Source: Calothrix sp. PCC 7507
GTDB taxonomy: Bacteria; Cyanobacteriota; Cyanobacteriia; Cyanobacteriales; Nostocaceae
Direction of reading: 5' to 3'
Length of the DNA stretch: 64,000 bases
Assembly (NCBI RefSeq): GCF_000316575.1
Contig: NC_019682.1
Span: 3,718,001-3,782,000, forward strand
Shown: piece after piece, positions 39,241 to 48,731 of the stretch
Layout of the letters: each line of letters opens with the position of its first letter
Position numbering within the stretch: position 1 is the stretch's first letter
Made by a program: the position numbers and the translations under genes
The notes under the pieces: model-generated
Told to the model about the DNA's origin: nothing
What the model saw: the letters and a program-made list of their open reading frames with translations, nothing else
The model's database searches: none

Positions 39241-40047
39241 CTTTGTGCTAGTGTAAATCTGCAAAGCAGTACGCCAGACTATATAGCCTTGAGGACTTAG
39301 GTGTAAACCATCAGTAGTGAGTTTACGGTGAAGATTTCCTTGCTGGTTAATAAATAAAGGATATAAATCTAAATATTTGACACCTTCTTTGGTGGCTATA
39401 GCTTGTAGTTGCTGATTCAACTGACGAATCCGACTATTGGGAATAGCCAGCAGTTTCTCTCGTCCCTCCCAAGTTGCTTCTTCTCCCCCATGAGGCAAAA
39501 TTGACTGGATAATGATTTGCGCTTTTGGATGAGCTTTTCGCAGATAACTCATAATTTGACGCTGATTATCGAGAATGATCTCATCACTCACGCCTTGGAT
39601 CACGTCATTAATACCAACCATCACCAAAATCACTTCTGGCTGAGTGCGGTCAAATAGCTCTAATCTTTTCAAGAGTCCATAGCTAGTTTCGCCAGAAATT
39701 CCCTGATTTAGCCAATTTCTGCCTTCAGGTAATAACTCAGGCGGAAACCACAGACTCAAAGAATCTCCCGCCAATATGGTTAGATGCTCAGGATGTTTAT
39801 CAACAGCGACTTGAGCTTCTTTTTTGAGAATGTCTACCCACTGCTGATAATTGAGTGTGTGACGTTCGCCTAACTCTGGTTTGACAGCTTTGGTTTCACT
39901 GACTGGAGTCGGGGAAACAGCACTCAATCTCTGTTGTTGCCAAATTAGCAGGATAACCCCCAACATCAATAGGCCGTTGGTTATCAGCGAAAAAAATGCC
40001 CAGATAGGAAAAGTTTTTGCAGAAGTAGACACGATTGGGGATTGCAC
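39223..40047 (-). CDS. SGNH/GDSL-family hydrolase
   Basis: A 274-residue protein with an N-terminal hydrophobic anchor (about residues 15-37), then an SGNH hydrolase domain. Block I is LAGDSLSLWF (nucleophile Ser), block II has the Gly in NQGISGETSYG, block III the Asn in VMVGINDV, and block V is DGLHLSPQGY with the catalytic Asp and His. Such enzymes are esterases or lipases and the anchor suggests action at the membrane or outside. The substrate is unknown. The last residues derive from a heptamer repeat, so the C-terminus may differ from relatives. Confidence 0.9.
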   Translation of the reverse strand: MQSPIVSTSAKTFPIWAFFSLITNGLLMLGVILLIWQQQRLSAVSPTPVSETKAVKPELGERHTLNYQQWVDILKKEAQVAVDKHPEHLTILAGDSLSLWFPPELLPEGRNWLNQGISGETSYGLLKRLELFDRTQPEVILVMVGINDVIQGVSDEIILDNQRQIMSYLRKAHPKAQIIIQSILPHGGEEATWEGREKLLAIPNSRIRQLNQQLQAIATKEGVKYLDLYPLFINQQGNLHRKLTTDGLHLSPQGYIVWRTALQIYTSTKLKSEV

Positions 40048-40199
40048 TTCGACTCCTTTCGACTTCGCTCAAGGCAAGCCGCTCAGTGAACAGGGATTGG
40101 GGATTGGTATTGGGTATTGAGGATTGGGTATTGAAGATTGAGGAAATTTTTCATTAATTTCTAGTCCCCAGTCTCCATTCCCCAGTCCCCAGTGCCTAA

Positions 40200-41693
40200 C
40201 TAAGAAATATTAACGCCATCGCCGAACTCGGAGTTATAACCTTCTTCTCCATGTTCATTGATATCCAAACCTTGCAATTCAGTTTCCTCGTTGACTCGCA
40301 GACCAATGGTAGCAGCAATAATCTTGAGAATGATCCAAGTACCAACTGCAGCGATCGCATAAGCAACTAAGATTGCGACTAGTTCGATCCCCAGTTCACC
40401 AAAGTTACCGCGTAGCACGCCGTCTTTACCTGCGGCGTTGATTTCCGTGGTTGCAAAGATGGCTGTTAAAATTGCTCCCACCGTACCACCAACACCATGT
40501 ACAGGAAATGTATCTAAAGCATCGTCTACTTGCAGCTTGTGCTTGAAACTGACGGCATAGAAGCAAACGAAGGCGGTGATAAACCCAATGAAAATTGCTG
40601 ATAGAGGGGTGACAAATCCTGCGCCTGGGGTGACGCCCACCAAGCCAGCAACGGCTCCTGTGGCTGCTCCTACAGCGGTTGGTTTACCACGTAAAACTCC
40701 TTCTAAAATTAGCCACATTAGAGCGGCTGCGGCTGCGGCTGTGTTGGTGTTGACGAAGGCTGTGGTTGCCACATTTGTGACTAAGTTACCCGAAGTTCCA
40801 CTAGCAACTGATAGGGCGCTACCAGCATTAAAGCCGAACCAGCCAAACCACAATAAGCCAGCACCTAGCAAAATGAAAGGAACGTTGTGTGGTGGACTTA
40901 GCCTGTCAGGATGGGTTTTTCGCGGGCCGAGGACGATCGCGGCTACAAGTGCAGAAACACCCGAACTAATGTGAACTACTGTGCCACCAGCAAAGTCCAG
41001 GGCACCCAAACCGCCGTATAAACCCAAAAATCCACCTTTTGCCCATACCATATGAGCTAGGGGAGTGTAGATAAAGGTTGACCACAGCAGCACAAACAAA
41101 GCATAGGCGCGGAAGCTCATCCGTTCAGCGATCGCCCCAGAAATTAAGGCTGGGGTGATAATAGCAAACATGGCTTGATAGATCATGAATGCTTGGTGAG
41201 GAATCGTCCCGGCATATGACGTGACATCAGCATATTTCGGGTCTGCTGCTTTGAGTGCATCCTCATAAGGTAAATGAGGTAAATAGCCCTGAGTTTGTAA
41301 ACCTATGTTGCCAAACACCCATTTAACCCCGCCGATAATCGGGTTCCCTGGTGCAAAAGAAAGGCTATAGCCCCATAAAATCCAGGTAACTCCCACGATC
41401 GCCATTAATACAAAGCTCATCATCAATGTGTTGAGGACGTTGCGCGATCGTACAAATCCTCCATAGAAAAAAGCTAATCCTGGTGTCATCAACAAGACGA
41501 GTGCTGATGCTATCAGCATAAATGCAGTATCCCCAGTATCAGCAGCAGGTGGAGCGGCTGCGGGTGCTTGGGCTAAAGCATCACCCACTAGCGGTCCTCC
41601 TAGCAGCAATAGGGTCATCACCCCAATCATTACGACTTTGTTCAACACTTGTTTTGTCCCTAAGCACCAATATTTTTGTATCACCCAATACAT
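40200..41693 (-). CDS. amt: Ammonium transporter Amt
   Basis: A 497-residue Amt/MEP/Rh transporter with a cleavable or membrane N-terminus and eleven expected transmembrane helices. The entry region is DTAFMLIASALVLLMTPGLA; the pore histidines fit DFAGGTVVHISSG and TFPVHGVGGTVGAI. The cytoplasmic tail ends NEETELQGLDINEHGEEGYN, the motif that contacts PII-type regulators. The first ~45 residues include a signal-like LLLLGGPLVGDALAQA. A second amt gene lies 850 bases away on the same strand, with a YnfA-like gene between. A clear NtcA site was not found directly upstream of this copy. Confidence 0.95.
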   Translation of the reverse strand: MYWVIQKYWCLGTKQVLNKVVMIGVMTLLLLGGPLVGDALAQAPAAAPPAADTGDTAFMLIASALVLLMTPGLAFFYGGFVRSRNVLNTLMMSFVLMAIVGVTWILWGYSLSFAPGNPIIGGVKWVFGNIGLQTQGYLPHLPYEDALKAADPKYADVTSYAGTIPHQAFMIYQAMFAIITPALISGAIAERMSFRAYALFVLLWSTFIYTPLAHMVWAKGGFLGLYGGLGALDFAGGTVVHISSGVSALVAAIVLGPRKTHPDRLSPPHNVPFILLGAGLLWFGWFGFNAGSALSVASGTSGNLVTNVATTAFVNTNTAAAAAALMWLILEGVLRGKPTAVGAATGAVAGLVGVTPGAGFVTPLSAIFIGFITAFVCFYAVSFKHKLQVDDALDTFPVHGVGGTVGAILTAIFATTEINAAGKDGVLRGNFGELGIELVAILVAYAIAAVGTWIILKIIAATIGLRVNEETELQGLDINEHGEEGYNSEFGDGVNIS

Positions 41694-42071
41694 TTGATTA
41701 CTTTTTTATATTCCTTTTTGTCATGAAAGTTACTTAAATTCAGTTTTTTCCGAAATTTTAACAAAAATATATCCCTTTCAATACGTAGAAAGTTTTGGAT
41801 ATACAGTGTAGCTATGCAATTTTTGCATATTTTGCTTTGCTTAAAAAACTTTGTTGACCCGCTATATAATTCTCTAATTATAAGTAATTAATATGACAAA
41901 TAAAATAGAGTGACAATGCCCAGCGAAAACCTTATCTGATGGGCATTGCCCACCCTGCATGTACTGTAAAATTATCTAATTATGGGTAATTAATATGACA
42001 AACAAAGTCATTCGATTAGCGAAGTACTGGCTAAAGAAATGTATCTTCGCCTGAGATATGCAACAGATTTT
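41694..42071. other. Gap between amt and YnfA genes with a duplication
   Basis: A 28-base direct repeat (TCTAATTAT...AATATGACAAA) at 41873-41900 and 41975-42002, with two differences, brackets a 74-base insert. The insert carries AATGCCC and GGGCATTGCCCACC repeat sequence. The remainder is AT-rich and should include the promoter of the amt gene at 41693. No gene is seen. Confidence 0.6.
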
Positions 42072-42398
42072 TTACATCCTGGGTGCGTACATGATAATTA
42101 AAACACTCATTAAAGCTAAACAGGCTCCAATCAGGTCATAGCTGTCTGGAGTTACCCCGTCTATCTTCCATCCCCAAAGCATGGCCATGACAATAAATAC
42201 ACCACCATAAGCGGCGTAAACTCTACCGAAATTCGCAGTTTGGAGAGTAGCGATCGCCCCATAAAGAATTAAAGCAATTGCACCTAATATTCCCCATCCT
42301 ATAGACCTACCTTCACGCAACCATAGCCAGATTAAGTAGCCACCGCCAATCTCAAAAAAACCAGCCAGTATAAAATAAAGCCAGGACTTAATCATCAA
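42072..42398 (-). CDS. YnfA/UPF0060 family membrane protein
   Basis: A 108-residue, four-helix membrane protein. LAGFFEIGGGYLIWLWLREG, then GRVYAAYGGVFIVMAMLWGW and PDSYDLIGACLALMSVLIIM are the hallmark segments of the YnfA (UPF0060) family, which is related to small-multidrug-resistance proteins. Transport function is not established for cyanobacterial members. It lies between two ammonium transporter genes on the same strand, 149 bases downstream of one, which may be incidental. Confidence 0.92.
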   Translation of the reverse strand: MMIKSWLYFILAGFFEIGGGYLIWLWLREGRSIGWGILGAIALILYGAIATLQTANFGRVYAAYGGVFIVMAMLWGWKIDGVTPDSYDLIGACLALMSVLIIMYAPRM

Positions 42399-42466
42399 AG
42401 CAATTTGTGAATTTGTAATTTATGAACTACCCATATTAATCATTTGCTAAATTTGAATCTTGCATT

Positions 42467-42517
42467 AAAAAACCCGCCACCTGGACATCAAAACAAAAGC
42501 CACAGGCAGGGGTTTTT
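42467..42517 (-). terminator. Rho-independent terminator after amt
   Basis: Read on the minus strand, AAAACCCC...CTGCCTG pairs with CAGG...GGCGGGTTTTTT, giving an imperfect stem with outer AAACCC/GGGTTT pairs and a T-run. It lies 30 bases after the stop of the amt gene at 42547 and before the YnfA gene, so the two are probably separate transcripts. The A-run on the other side would also serve the plus strand. Confidence 0.75.
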
Positions 42518-42546
42518 ATCAGTAACAAAATCAAACAACTCAAAAT

Positions 42547-44154
42547 TTACAGCATATTTGGTAAATCGCCACGAGATGATCCGCCATGAGAGCTATCTTC
42601 TTCAGGAAATCCCCCTGAACCAGCTTCTTTAAGAAATCCACTGTAAGCTTCCATACCATGTTCGCCGATATCTAAGCCTTCCAGTTCTTCTTCTCGAGTG
42701 ACTCTGATTCCTAAAGTCGCTTTTAGTCCCAGCCAAAAGATACTACTCAGGAGAACGGTGATTCCACCTACAGCTAGAATGCCAACTATTTGTGGAATTA
42801 GGGTACCAAAGCCACCACCCAAGAATAAGCCGTGTGGCCCTACTGGCTTACCTGCCAAGTCAACCATCCAAGGATATTTACCAGGGCCAACCGAGAATAG
42901 ACCCACTGCTAATGTCCCCCAAACACCACAAACTAGGTGAACTGAGGTAGCCCCTACTGGGTCATCAATGCCGAGTTTATCAAAGAAGGGAACAGAGAAA
43001 ACTACCAAAATTCCCGCAATCAAACCAATGATGATCGAACTACCGATGCTGACATAGGCACAAGATGCCGTAATGCCAACCAAGCCAGCTAAGATACCGT
43101 TGATAATCATTGACAGGTCTGGCTTACCCAAGTACAACCAAGCTACAACTGTAGCCGCAATCCCACCAACAGCACCAGCCATGTTAGTTGTTAAAGCAAT
43201 ATGACTGATTGCATTGGGATCAGCAGCCATTACGGAACCAGGATTGAACCCAAACCAACCCAACCAGAGAATTAAGCACCCCAAGGTTGCAATACTCATA
43301 TTGTGACCAGGTATGGCTGCAATCTGCTTATCCTGGTATTTACCAATGCGAGGGCCGAGAAATGCAGCACCCATCAAAGCAGCCCAACCACCAACTGAGT
43401 GAACTACTGTGGAACCCGCAAAATCCCAGAATCCCATATCTGCTAGCCAACCAGCACCCCAAATCCAGTGTCCGGTAATGGGGTAGGCAATACCAACAAG
43501 CAAGAGGCTGAAGATCAGGAAGTCGATGAACTTAATTCTTTCAGCTACTGCGCCAGAAACAATTGTTGCGGCTGTTCCTGCAAATACCAATTGGAATAGA
43601 AACTTGGCTGATAGAGGAATGCCTGTCCAATTAAGGGCGCTAAAAACACCTTTGTAAGCTTCTCCAGTTGCCGGACTGTTATCTGTGGGTAGGAAAAACC
43701 CACTCAGTCCAATAAAGTCGTTGCCATCGCCAAACATTAACCCAAAACCGATCGCCCAAAAAGCTACTGTAGAGAGGGCAAATACAATTAAGTTTTTGGC
43801 AAGAACGTTGACAGCATTTTTCTGGCGACAGAAGCCGGTTTCTAACATACAAAAACCAGCATTCATGAAAAACACTAAAAAGGCAGCGATCGCTACCCAC
43901 AGTGTGTCAATAGCAATCTTTAGTTCTGCTGTTGTTGGGCCTGTAGCAGGTGCTTGGGCTAATGCTGTGTAACCCCATCCCAAGACAATCAAACAAGCTA
44001 AAGGTAGGCAAGCTTGCCAGCTGGGAGAAAGCCGCTTAATTGCTAAAGTTAATCGCTTGACTTTGGAGTTAAATTGTGAAATTTGGAAGTATCTTTTTGC
44101 TGTATTACGCCTAATTTTTGGTTTTAATTTCTGTTTGTGCATGAGTTTGAACAT
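42547..44154 (-). CDS. amt: Ammonium transporter Amt (second copy)
   Basis: A 535-residue Amt transporter whose N-terminus differs from the other copy: an extra basic 45-residue lead ([18 protein letters not shown]) precedes the signal-like [17 protein letters not shown]. The core has [20 protein letters not shown], pore histidines in [13 protein letters not shown] and [11 protein letters not shown], and the tail [17 protein letters not shown]. The basic lead may be over-extended; an internal start would give a standard signal sequence. A candidate NtcA site lies about 150 bases upstream, as expected for nitrogen control. Confidence 0.95.
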   Translation of the reverse strand: MFKLMHKQKLKPKIRRNTAKRYFQISQFNSKVKRLTLAIKRLSPSWQACLPLACLIVLGWGYTALAQAPATGPTTAELKIAIDTLWVAIAAFLVFFMNAGFCMLETGFCRQKNAVNVLAKNLIVFALSTVAFWAIGFGLMFGDGNDFIGLSGFFLPTDNSPATGEAYKGVFSALNWTGIPLSAKFLFQLVFAGTAATIVSGAVAERIKFIDFLIFSLLLVGIAYPITGHWIWGAGWLADMGFWDFAGSTVVHSVGGWAALMGAAFLGPRIGKYQDKQIAAIPGHNMSIATLGCLILWLGWFGFNPGSVMAADPNAISHIALTTNMAGAVGGIAATVVAWLYLGKPDLSMIINGILAGLVGITASCAYVSIGSSIIIGLIAGILVVFSVPFFDKLGIDDPVGATSVHLVCGVWGTLAVGLFSVGPGKYPWMVDLAGKPVGPHGLFLGGGFGTLIPQIVGILAVGGITVLLSSIFWLGLKATLGIRVTREEELEGLDIGEHGMEAYSGFLKEAGSGGFPEEDSSHGGSSRGDLPNML

Positions 44155-45008
44155 CTAACTATAAACCATTCTGAATTGGATGAAAACCTAAGCAGAAAAA
44201 ATCAATGCCTGAACTTTAATCAAGTAGTTGTTGAATCAGTAAACAGTTAACATTTATCACGGTTTCAGTCTGGGATTTGACCCCCGACTGTAGCAAGATA
44301 CTGTAGGTTAACTTACCCATAATTAGCAGTGGAGAACTCTAGAGGGCAAAAGCTTGCAGCAGTTCTTGTACTGATCACTGTTGATACTTGTCATTCAGGT
44401 AATTTATTCACAAACCAAAAACTCAAATTACCTAAGTAGGAGTTTAAGAAACTATTGCGACATTTGTAAATATTTTTTTGTAAATTATTGGCGTCATGCT
44501 GAGAAATTATGAGCTTGCTGCCCATATTTTTTAGTCTTTTTCTCCGAAATCTTTAAATTTTCCACTAAAATACATTAGGCAACTGACAATTATTGTGCAT
44601 CACTAAACATCAACATATACAGGAATCCAAACAAATCATAAAAACAATTCTTACTGACTAATTTGATGAACTCACAAATTAATTTGACTGATTGTCTATT
44701 GACAAACACCCTTATTCTGTATTACCAGATACATTTTTCTGATCTTGCCGCTCTTAATACGCTCTCAAGACTTCAAGAACGTAAATAATATCCTTGATAT
44801 TGTCAGCATTTGCCAATGTCAGAACTAAAAAGGTCAAAATATTGTTAAGTTTATATACAAAACAAAAAGTTAAATTTATTACTTACAATAAAAAATACAC
44901 TTTTAATACTGTGTAGTTTATTATAACATGCACACTGGTTTATAATTGTCAACTAGTGTCAGTTGCTGACTGCCAACCCTCAAAACTAACTTGACAAAGT
45001 ACTACAAA
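44155..45008. other. Upstream region of amt, no gene
   Basis: This 854-base gap holds the candidate NtcA box at 44303-44316. The remainder (44320-45008) is AT-rich, with no credible gene, RNA or repeat array. The convergent-side boundary is the purE stop, so the whole region is available for regulation of the amt gene. Confidence 0.5.
44303..44316 (-). promoter_or_regulatory. Candidate NtcA-binding site upstream of amt
   Basis: GTAGGTTAACTTAC matches the NtcA consensus GTA-N8-TAC exactly and its centre is itself palindromic (GTTAAC). On the minus strand it lies 149 bases before the amt start. A TCAAAT sequence 22 bases downstream could serve as the -10 element, the usual spacing for NtcA-activated promoters. 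Function is inferred from consensus and position next to an ammonium transporter. Confidence 0.65.
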
Positions 45009-45527
45009 TTACAACTCAAGTTGTAAATATTGTTCATAGTCCAGATCTTCGAGCTTTGTTTGCTTTAGAATGACTGATTCTGATAAGTTTTGGCGATACT
45101 TTTGCACTTTTTCTAATAATTCTGGTTGGTAAGTAGCGAGAATCTGCACTGCTAAAAGTCCCGCATTTTTAGCATTACCTATAGCCACTGTGGCAACGGG
45201 GATACCCCCTGGCATCTGTACGATTGAGTATAAAGAATCAACACCTTGTAGATGCCGAGTGGGTACAGGAACACCGATGACGGGAAGCGGTGTTAAAGAC
45301 GCTACCATACCGGGGAGATGGGCTGCGCCACCAGCGCCAGCAATAATTACTTTAATGCCGCGTTGGTGTGCAAGTTTAGCGTACTCTACCATGCGTTCTG
45401 GGGTACGATGGGCAGAAACGATCGCCACTTCGCGCTCAACACCAAATTCGTCACAAATGGCGATCGCTTCTTTCATTGTGGGCAAATCAGAATCGCTGCC
45501 CATGATAATACCAACAAGAGGAGTCAT
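45009..45527 (-). CDS. purE: N5-carboxyaminoimidazole ribonucleotide mutase
   Basis: A 172-residue class I PurE, which moves the carboxyl group to form CAIR in purine synthesis. [16 protein letters not shown] at the N-terminus, SAHRTPERM and [20 protein letters not shown] are family signatures. The start codon lies only four bases from a long heptamer array, so the leader and promoter region consist of repeat DNA. No purK gene is adjacent in the window. Confidence 0.96.
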   Translation of the reverse strand: MTPLVGIIMGSDSDLPTMKEAIAICDEFGVEREVAIVSAHRTPERMVEYAKLAHQRGIKVIIAGAGGAAHLPGMVASLTPLPVIGVPVPTRHLQGVDSLYSIVQMPGGIPVATVAIGNAKNAGLLAVQILATYQPELLEKVQKYRQNLSESVILKQTKLEDLDYEQYLQLEL

Positions 45528-45531
45528 ACAA

Positions 45532-45631
45532 TTTTGGATTTTGGATTTTGGATTTTGGATTTTGGATTTTGGATTTTGGATTTTGGATTTTGGATTTTAG
45601 ATTTTAGATTTTGGATTTTGGATTTTGGATT
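45532..45631. repeat. Heptamer array (TTTTGGA)~14
   Basis: About fourteen copies of TTTTGGA, with two TTTTAGA variants near 45596-45609, run for 100 bases directly upstream of purE and before the nagA leader. It is the longest heptamer array in the window. Because it is AT-rich and close to a start codon, its copy number could affect purE expression; that is inference. Confidence 0.92.
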
Positions 45632-45804
45632 AATCGCCGATGGTTGCATTTAAAATCGGGACAGATTTGGCTAAGTAAGTCGGCACAACAATACCAAACT
45701 GTGTAAAGAAAAGTAAACAAGGCTCAAACCCTTCTGCCTATTGCCTATTGCCTTATCCCAGCGACAATTATTTACGCCGAGTTACTTATCTTCTCGTGAA
45801 AGTG

Positions 45805-47007
45805 ATGACAAAAGCAAAACAAACCCCCATTGTTACCAATAATGTAGAGATTATCAATGCGCGAATCCCTGGTTATCAAGGTTTGCAGATGCTCTTGGTA
45901 AATCAAGAGGGGATAATTGAGCAAATTCTACCAATGAATAAAGTTGTCCAGCGATCGCCTACAGAAAACTTGCAAGTAATAGATGTTGCTGGTGATTGGA
46001 TTTCTTTAGGTGGCGTTGATTTACAGATTAACGGCGCTTTAGGATTGGCGTTTCCAGATTTACGAGCCGATAATTCCCATTTATTGGTGAAAACATCACA
46101 ATTTTTGTGGGATGTAGGGGTAGATGGATTTTTACCGACATTGGTGACAACATCAGTAGAAAATATACAGCGATCGCTGGCTGTAATTGCTGGTGTTATC
46201 CCCAACCAAAACCCAGGGGCGAAAATTTTAGGAGTCCATCTAGAAGGGCCATTTTTAAATTATGGAAAACGCGGCGCACACCCAGCTGAGTACCTGTCAC
46301 CTCTAACCATTGACAATATCAAGCGAGTTTTGGGCGATTATGCCCATATTGTCAAAGTCATCACTTTAGCACCAGAATTAGATCCTACAGATGAAGTGAT
46401 TCCATATTTGCGTTCTTTAGGAATCATCGTCAGTTTAGGACATTCTCAAGCCACAGCTAACGAAGCACAACGTGCTTTCGCACTCGGTGCAACAATGGTA
46501 ACTCATGCTTTTAACGCCATGCCACCATTACACCACCGTGAACCAGGATTATTAGGAGCAGCAATTATCCATCCTCATGTTATGTGTGGTTTTATTGCTG
46601 ATGGTGAACATGTTTCGCCAATTATGCTGCAAATTTTACTCCGTGCCAGCCAACAACAAAAAGGGCTATTTCTCGTCAGCGATGCTCTGGCACCCCTAGG
46701 GCTACCCGATGGCGTGTATCCTTGGGATAGTCGGCAAATAGAGGTAAAAAACGGTACTGCACGACTAGCTGATGGCACTTTATCAGGGACAACTTTACCC
46801 TTATTGGTGGGAGTACAGAATTTGGTGGAGTGGGGGATTAGTGACGTAGAAACCGCCATTTCTCTAGCAACAGAAGCACCTAGACAAGCAATTGGCTTAC
46901 CAGGAATTTCTCCCACTCAACCTGCTAATTTATTGCGCTGGCGTTGGGATGAAGCGACAAAAGAACTGACATGGGAAAGATTGAATCAGTTAACAGTTAA
47001 CAGTTAA
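45805..47007 (+). CDS. nagA: N-acetylglucosamine-6-phosphate deacetylase
   Basis: A 400-residue amidohydrolase that removes acetate from GlcNAc-6-P in amino-sugar recycling. Metal and substrate motifs include HLEGPFLNYGKRGAHP, GHSQATANEAQRAFALGATM and THAFNAMPPLHHREPGLLGA. The frame is open back to 45748, but the ATG at 45805 (MTKAKQTPIVTNNVEIINAR) gives the expected N-terminus. The 3' end runs into TTAACAG heptamers. No nagB is adjacent. Confidence 0.93.
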   Translation: MTKAKQTPIVTNNVEIINARIPGYQGLQMLLVNQEGIIEQILPMNKVVQRSPTENLQVIDVAGDWISLGGVDLQINGALGLAFPDLRADNSHLLVKTSQFLWDVGVDGFLPTLVTTSVENIQRSLAVIAGVIPNQNPGAKILGVHLEGPFLNYGKRGAHPAEYLSPLTIDNIKRVLGDYAHIVKVITLAPELDPTDEVIPYLRSLGIIVSLGHSQATANEAQRAFALGATMVTHAFNAMPPLHHREPGLLGAAIIHPHVMCGFIADGEHVSPIMLQILLRASQQQKGLFLVSDALAPLGLPDGVYPWDSRQIEVKNGTARLADGTLSGTTLPLLVGVQNLVEWGISDVETAISLATEAPRQAIGLPGISPTQPANLLRWRWDEATKELTWERLNQLTVNS

Positions 47008-47011
47008 CAGT

Positions 47012-47332
47012 TATCGCGGTTCTCATTCCGATGCGGTACAAAATTATATCGCCAGCTGTAGGGGCGTAGGCAATGCCATTGGTGTCAACTTAAGCTAAAA
47101 ATAGCTTGACGCTAGGACTCCTCACCCGCCTGGGAATTCATTCCCTCTCTTATAGCGAAAGTCTACTCTAGTAGACTAAGGATTTTTGGCTATATTTAGT
47201 AATCTTTAGATGACTTCCGCTATTAGAAAGGAACTTCAGTTCCTTGCGGGACATGACTTTTACGTTAAGTTGACACGTATGGGCAGTGCCGTGCCCTTAT
47301 GGGTGTACCTCACATAACCGAGAATTGCTATA
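47012..47332 (+). mobile_element. MITE of the 108-bp family, interrupted by another element
   Basis: The left part (47012-47078, TATCGCGGTTCTCATTCCGA...) aligns with the left half of copy A at 23963, and the right part (47280-47332, ...CCGAGAATTGCTATA) with its right half. The two are separated by the inserted element at 47082-47276. The right terminus ends on the A of the fdhD start codon, so the insertion replaced the native fdhD leader. Confidence 0.7.
47082..47276. mobile_element. 195-bp non-coding element nested in a MITE
   Basis: Bounded by a perfect 12-bp inverted repeat, GTGTCAACTTAA at 47082-47093 and TTAAGTTGACAC at 47265-47276. Inside are short stems such as AGTCTACT/AGTAGACT and GGAACTTCAGTTCC. 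It has no frame of note. A solitary end lies at 21143. It probably derives from an insertion sequence by internal deletion; the parent was not identified. Confidence 0.7.
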
Positions 47333-48171
47333 TGACTAAGCCTGTAGGAAGCAAGAGCAAAGCCACAGTCTGGGTAGTGGAAAATGGCAAAATGCGATCG
47401 CGCTCTGATCATCTCACCACTGAAGAACCTTTAGAAATTCGTCTTTTATCTCCAAATCGCACAATCGCCGTCACCATGCGAACACCAGGAGCAGATTTTG
47501 AATTAGCGGCTGGTTTCCTCTACAGTGAAGGAGTCATTAGTTGTAAAAAAGATATCCAACGCATGAGCTATTGCGTTGATGAATCAGTCGATGGTGAGCA
47601 GCGCTACAACATTGTGAATGTAGAACTCAAAGAAGGATTAAGTCCTGATTTACAGCCTTTAGAACGCCACTTTTTCACTAACAGCGCCTGTGGAGTTTGC
47701 GGTAAAACCAGTATTGCAGCTTTACAGATGCGGGGTTGCTCAGTCATTTCTCCTGGTTTAACAGTAACGCCTGATATCATCTACAGCTTACCGGATCAAC
47801 TCCGAGCCGCTCAAGGTATCTTTACCGCTACCGGGGGTTTGCACGCGGCGGCGGTATTCGATTCTCGAGGACAAATATTAAACTTAAGGGAGGATGTTGG
47901 CCGACACAATGCCCTAGATAAATTGATTGGTACAGCTTTACTTGCTGACGAGCTACCTTTCAATGATCATATTGTCATGGTGAGTGGACGCTCTAGCTTT
48001 GAGATTTTGCAAAAGTCCGCTGCTGCTGGAGTACCCATTGTTTGTTCTGTTTCCGCTCCTAGTAGTTTGGCGGTATCTGTGGCTCAAGAATTCGGGATTA
48101 CTTTAATTGGATTCTTACGCGGAGAACGTTTCAATGTCTACACCAAGTGCGAGAGAATAAATATTGTATGA
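47332..48171 (+). CDS. fdhD: FdhD sulfurtransferase (formate dehydrogenase accessory)
   Basis: A 279-residue FdhD protein, which passes sulfur from a desulfurase to the molybdenum cofactor of formate dehydrogenase. The active cysteines are in NSACGVCGKTSIAAL; FTATGGLHAAAVF and REDVGRHNALDKLIG are also diagnostic. The frame is open to 47299 but those 11 codons are MITE sequence, and ATG 47332 is the native start. No formate dehydrogenase gene is present in the window, so its client is unknown. Confidence 0.94.
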   Translation: MTKPVGSKSKATVWVVENGKMRSRSDHLTTEEPLEIRLLSPNRTIAVTMRTPGADFELAAGFLYSEGVISCKKDIQRMSYCVDESVDGEQRYNIVNVELKEGLSPDLQPLERHFFTNSACGVCGKTSIAALQMRGCSVISPGLTVTPDIIYSLPDQLRAAQGIFTATGGLHAAAVFDSRGQILNLREDVGRHNALDKLIGTALLADELPFNDHIVMVSGRSSFEILQKSAAAGVPIVCSVSAPSSLAVSVAQEFGITLIGFLRGERFNVYTKCERINIV

Positions 48172-48206
48172 AACCTGGATCAAGTAGCAAAACTTTTGTA
48201 AGACAC

Positions 48207-48548
48207 CTATTGTGGAGTCGCTGCTGGTAATGGCTGATAATTGTAACTATTTTTCAATTTACAGCCAGCATTAACAGATGGATCATAAGCACATTCCCCT
48301 TCTGCTAACTGCCCATTTTTGTCTTTAAATGTACAGCTAACATAATTATTTTGATCAGAGTCGTAACCTGTACAACTAGTTAAAGTGAACCCCAATGGTT
48401 GTGCAAACTTTTGTGCTTCTTTCTCCGCATTCTCTTGAATTTTCTGGGGACTAAGTCCACAGCTAGTTAAGCTAATCAATAAGGTGAGTCCAATTGGTAC
48501 AATCAGCAGAGTCTTTGGAGCTTTTTTGTAGTCAGGTGTTTTTTGCAT
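48207..48548 (-). CDS. Small putative lipoprotein
   Basis: A 113-residue protein with a basic N-terminus, a hydrophobic stretch LLIVPIGLTLLISLTSC (about residues 14-30) and the lipobox LTSC, so the mature chain should start at Cys30 and be lipid-anchored. The mature part holds four further Cys that could form two disulfides (LTSCTGYD, VSCTFKD, GECAYD, GCKLK). No family was recognised. Convergent with fdhD, 35 bases apart. Confidence 0.75.
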   Translation of the reverse strand: MQKTPDYKKAPKTLLIVPIGLTLLISLTSCGLSPQKIQENAEKEAQKFAQPLGFTLTSCTGYDSDQNNYVSCTFKDKNGQLAEGECAYDPSVNAGCKLKNSYNYQPLPAATPQ

Positions 48549-48731
48549 GATTTTATTTATAAGTTAGAGCTTGATACTATTGAGGTAAGTCCTCATAATG
48601 TATTTATTTGTGAATAAAAATACATACTATGTAAATATTTTTACCATAACATGCCCTAAGTATTTTTGTCATCAACAAAATACTTGAATCAATACTCAGT
48701 AAGTATGACTTGTAGTCGAGATAACTAAAAC

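Noticed and set aside
45190-45653. Two overlapping plus-strand frames ending in a repeated Phe/Trp/Ile/Leu/Asp pattern
   Set aside because: They are opposite purE and then translate the heptamer array; no start signal or family.
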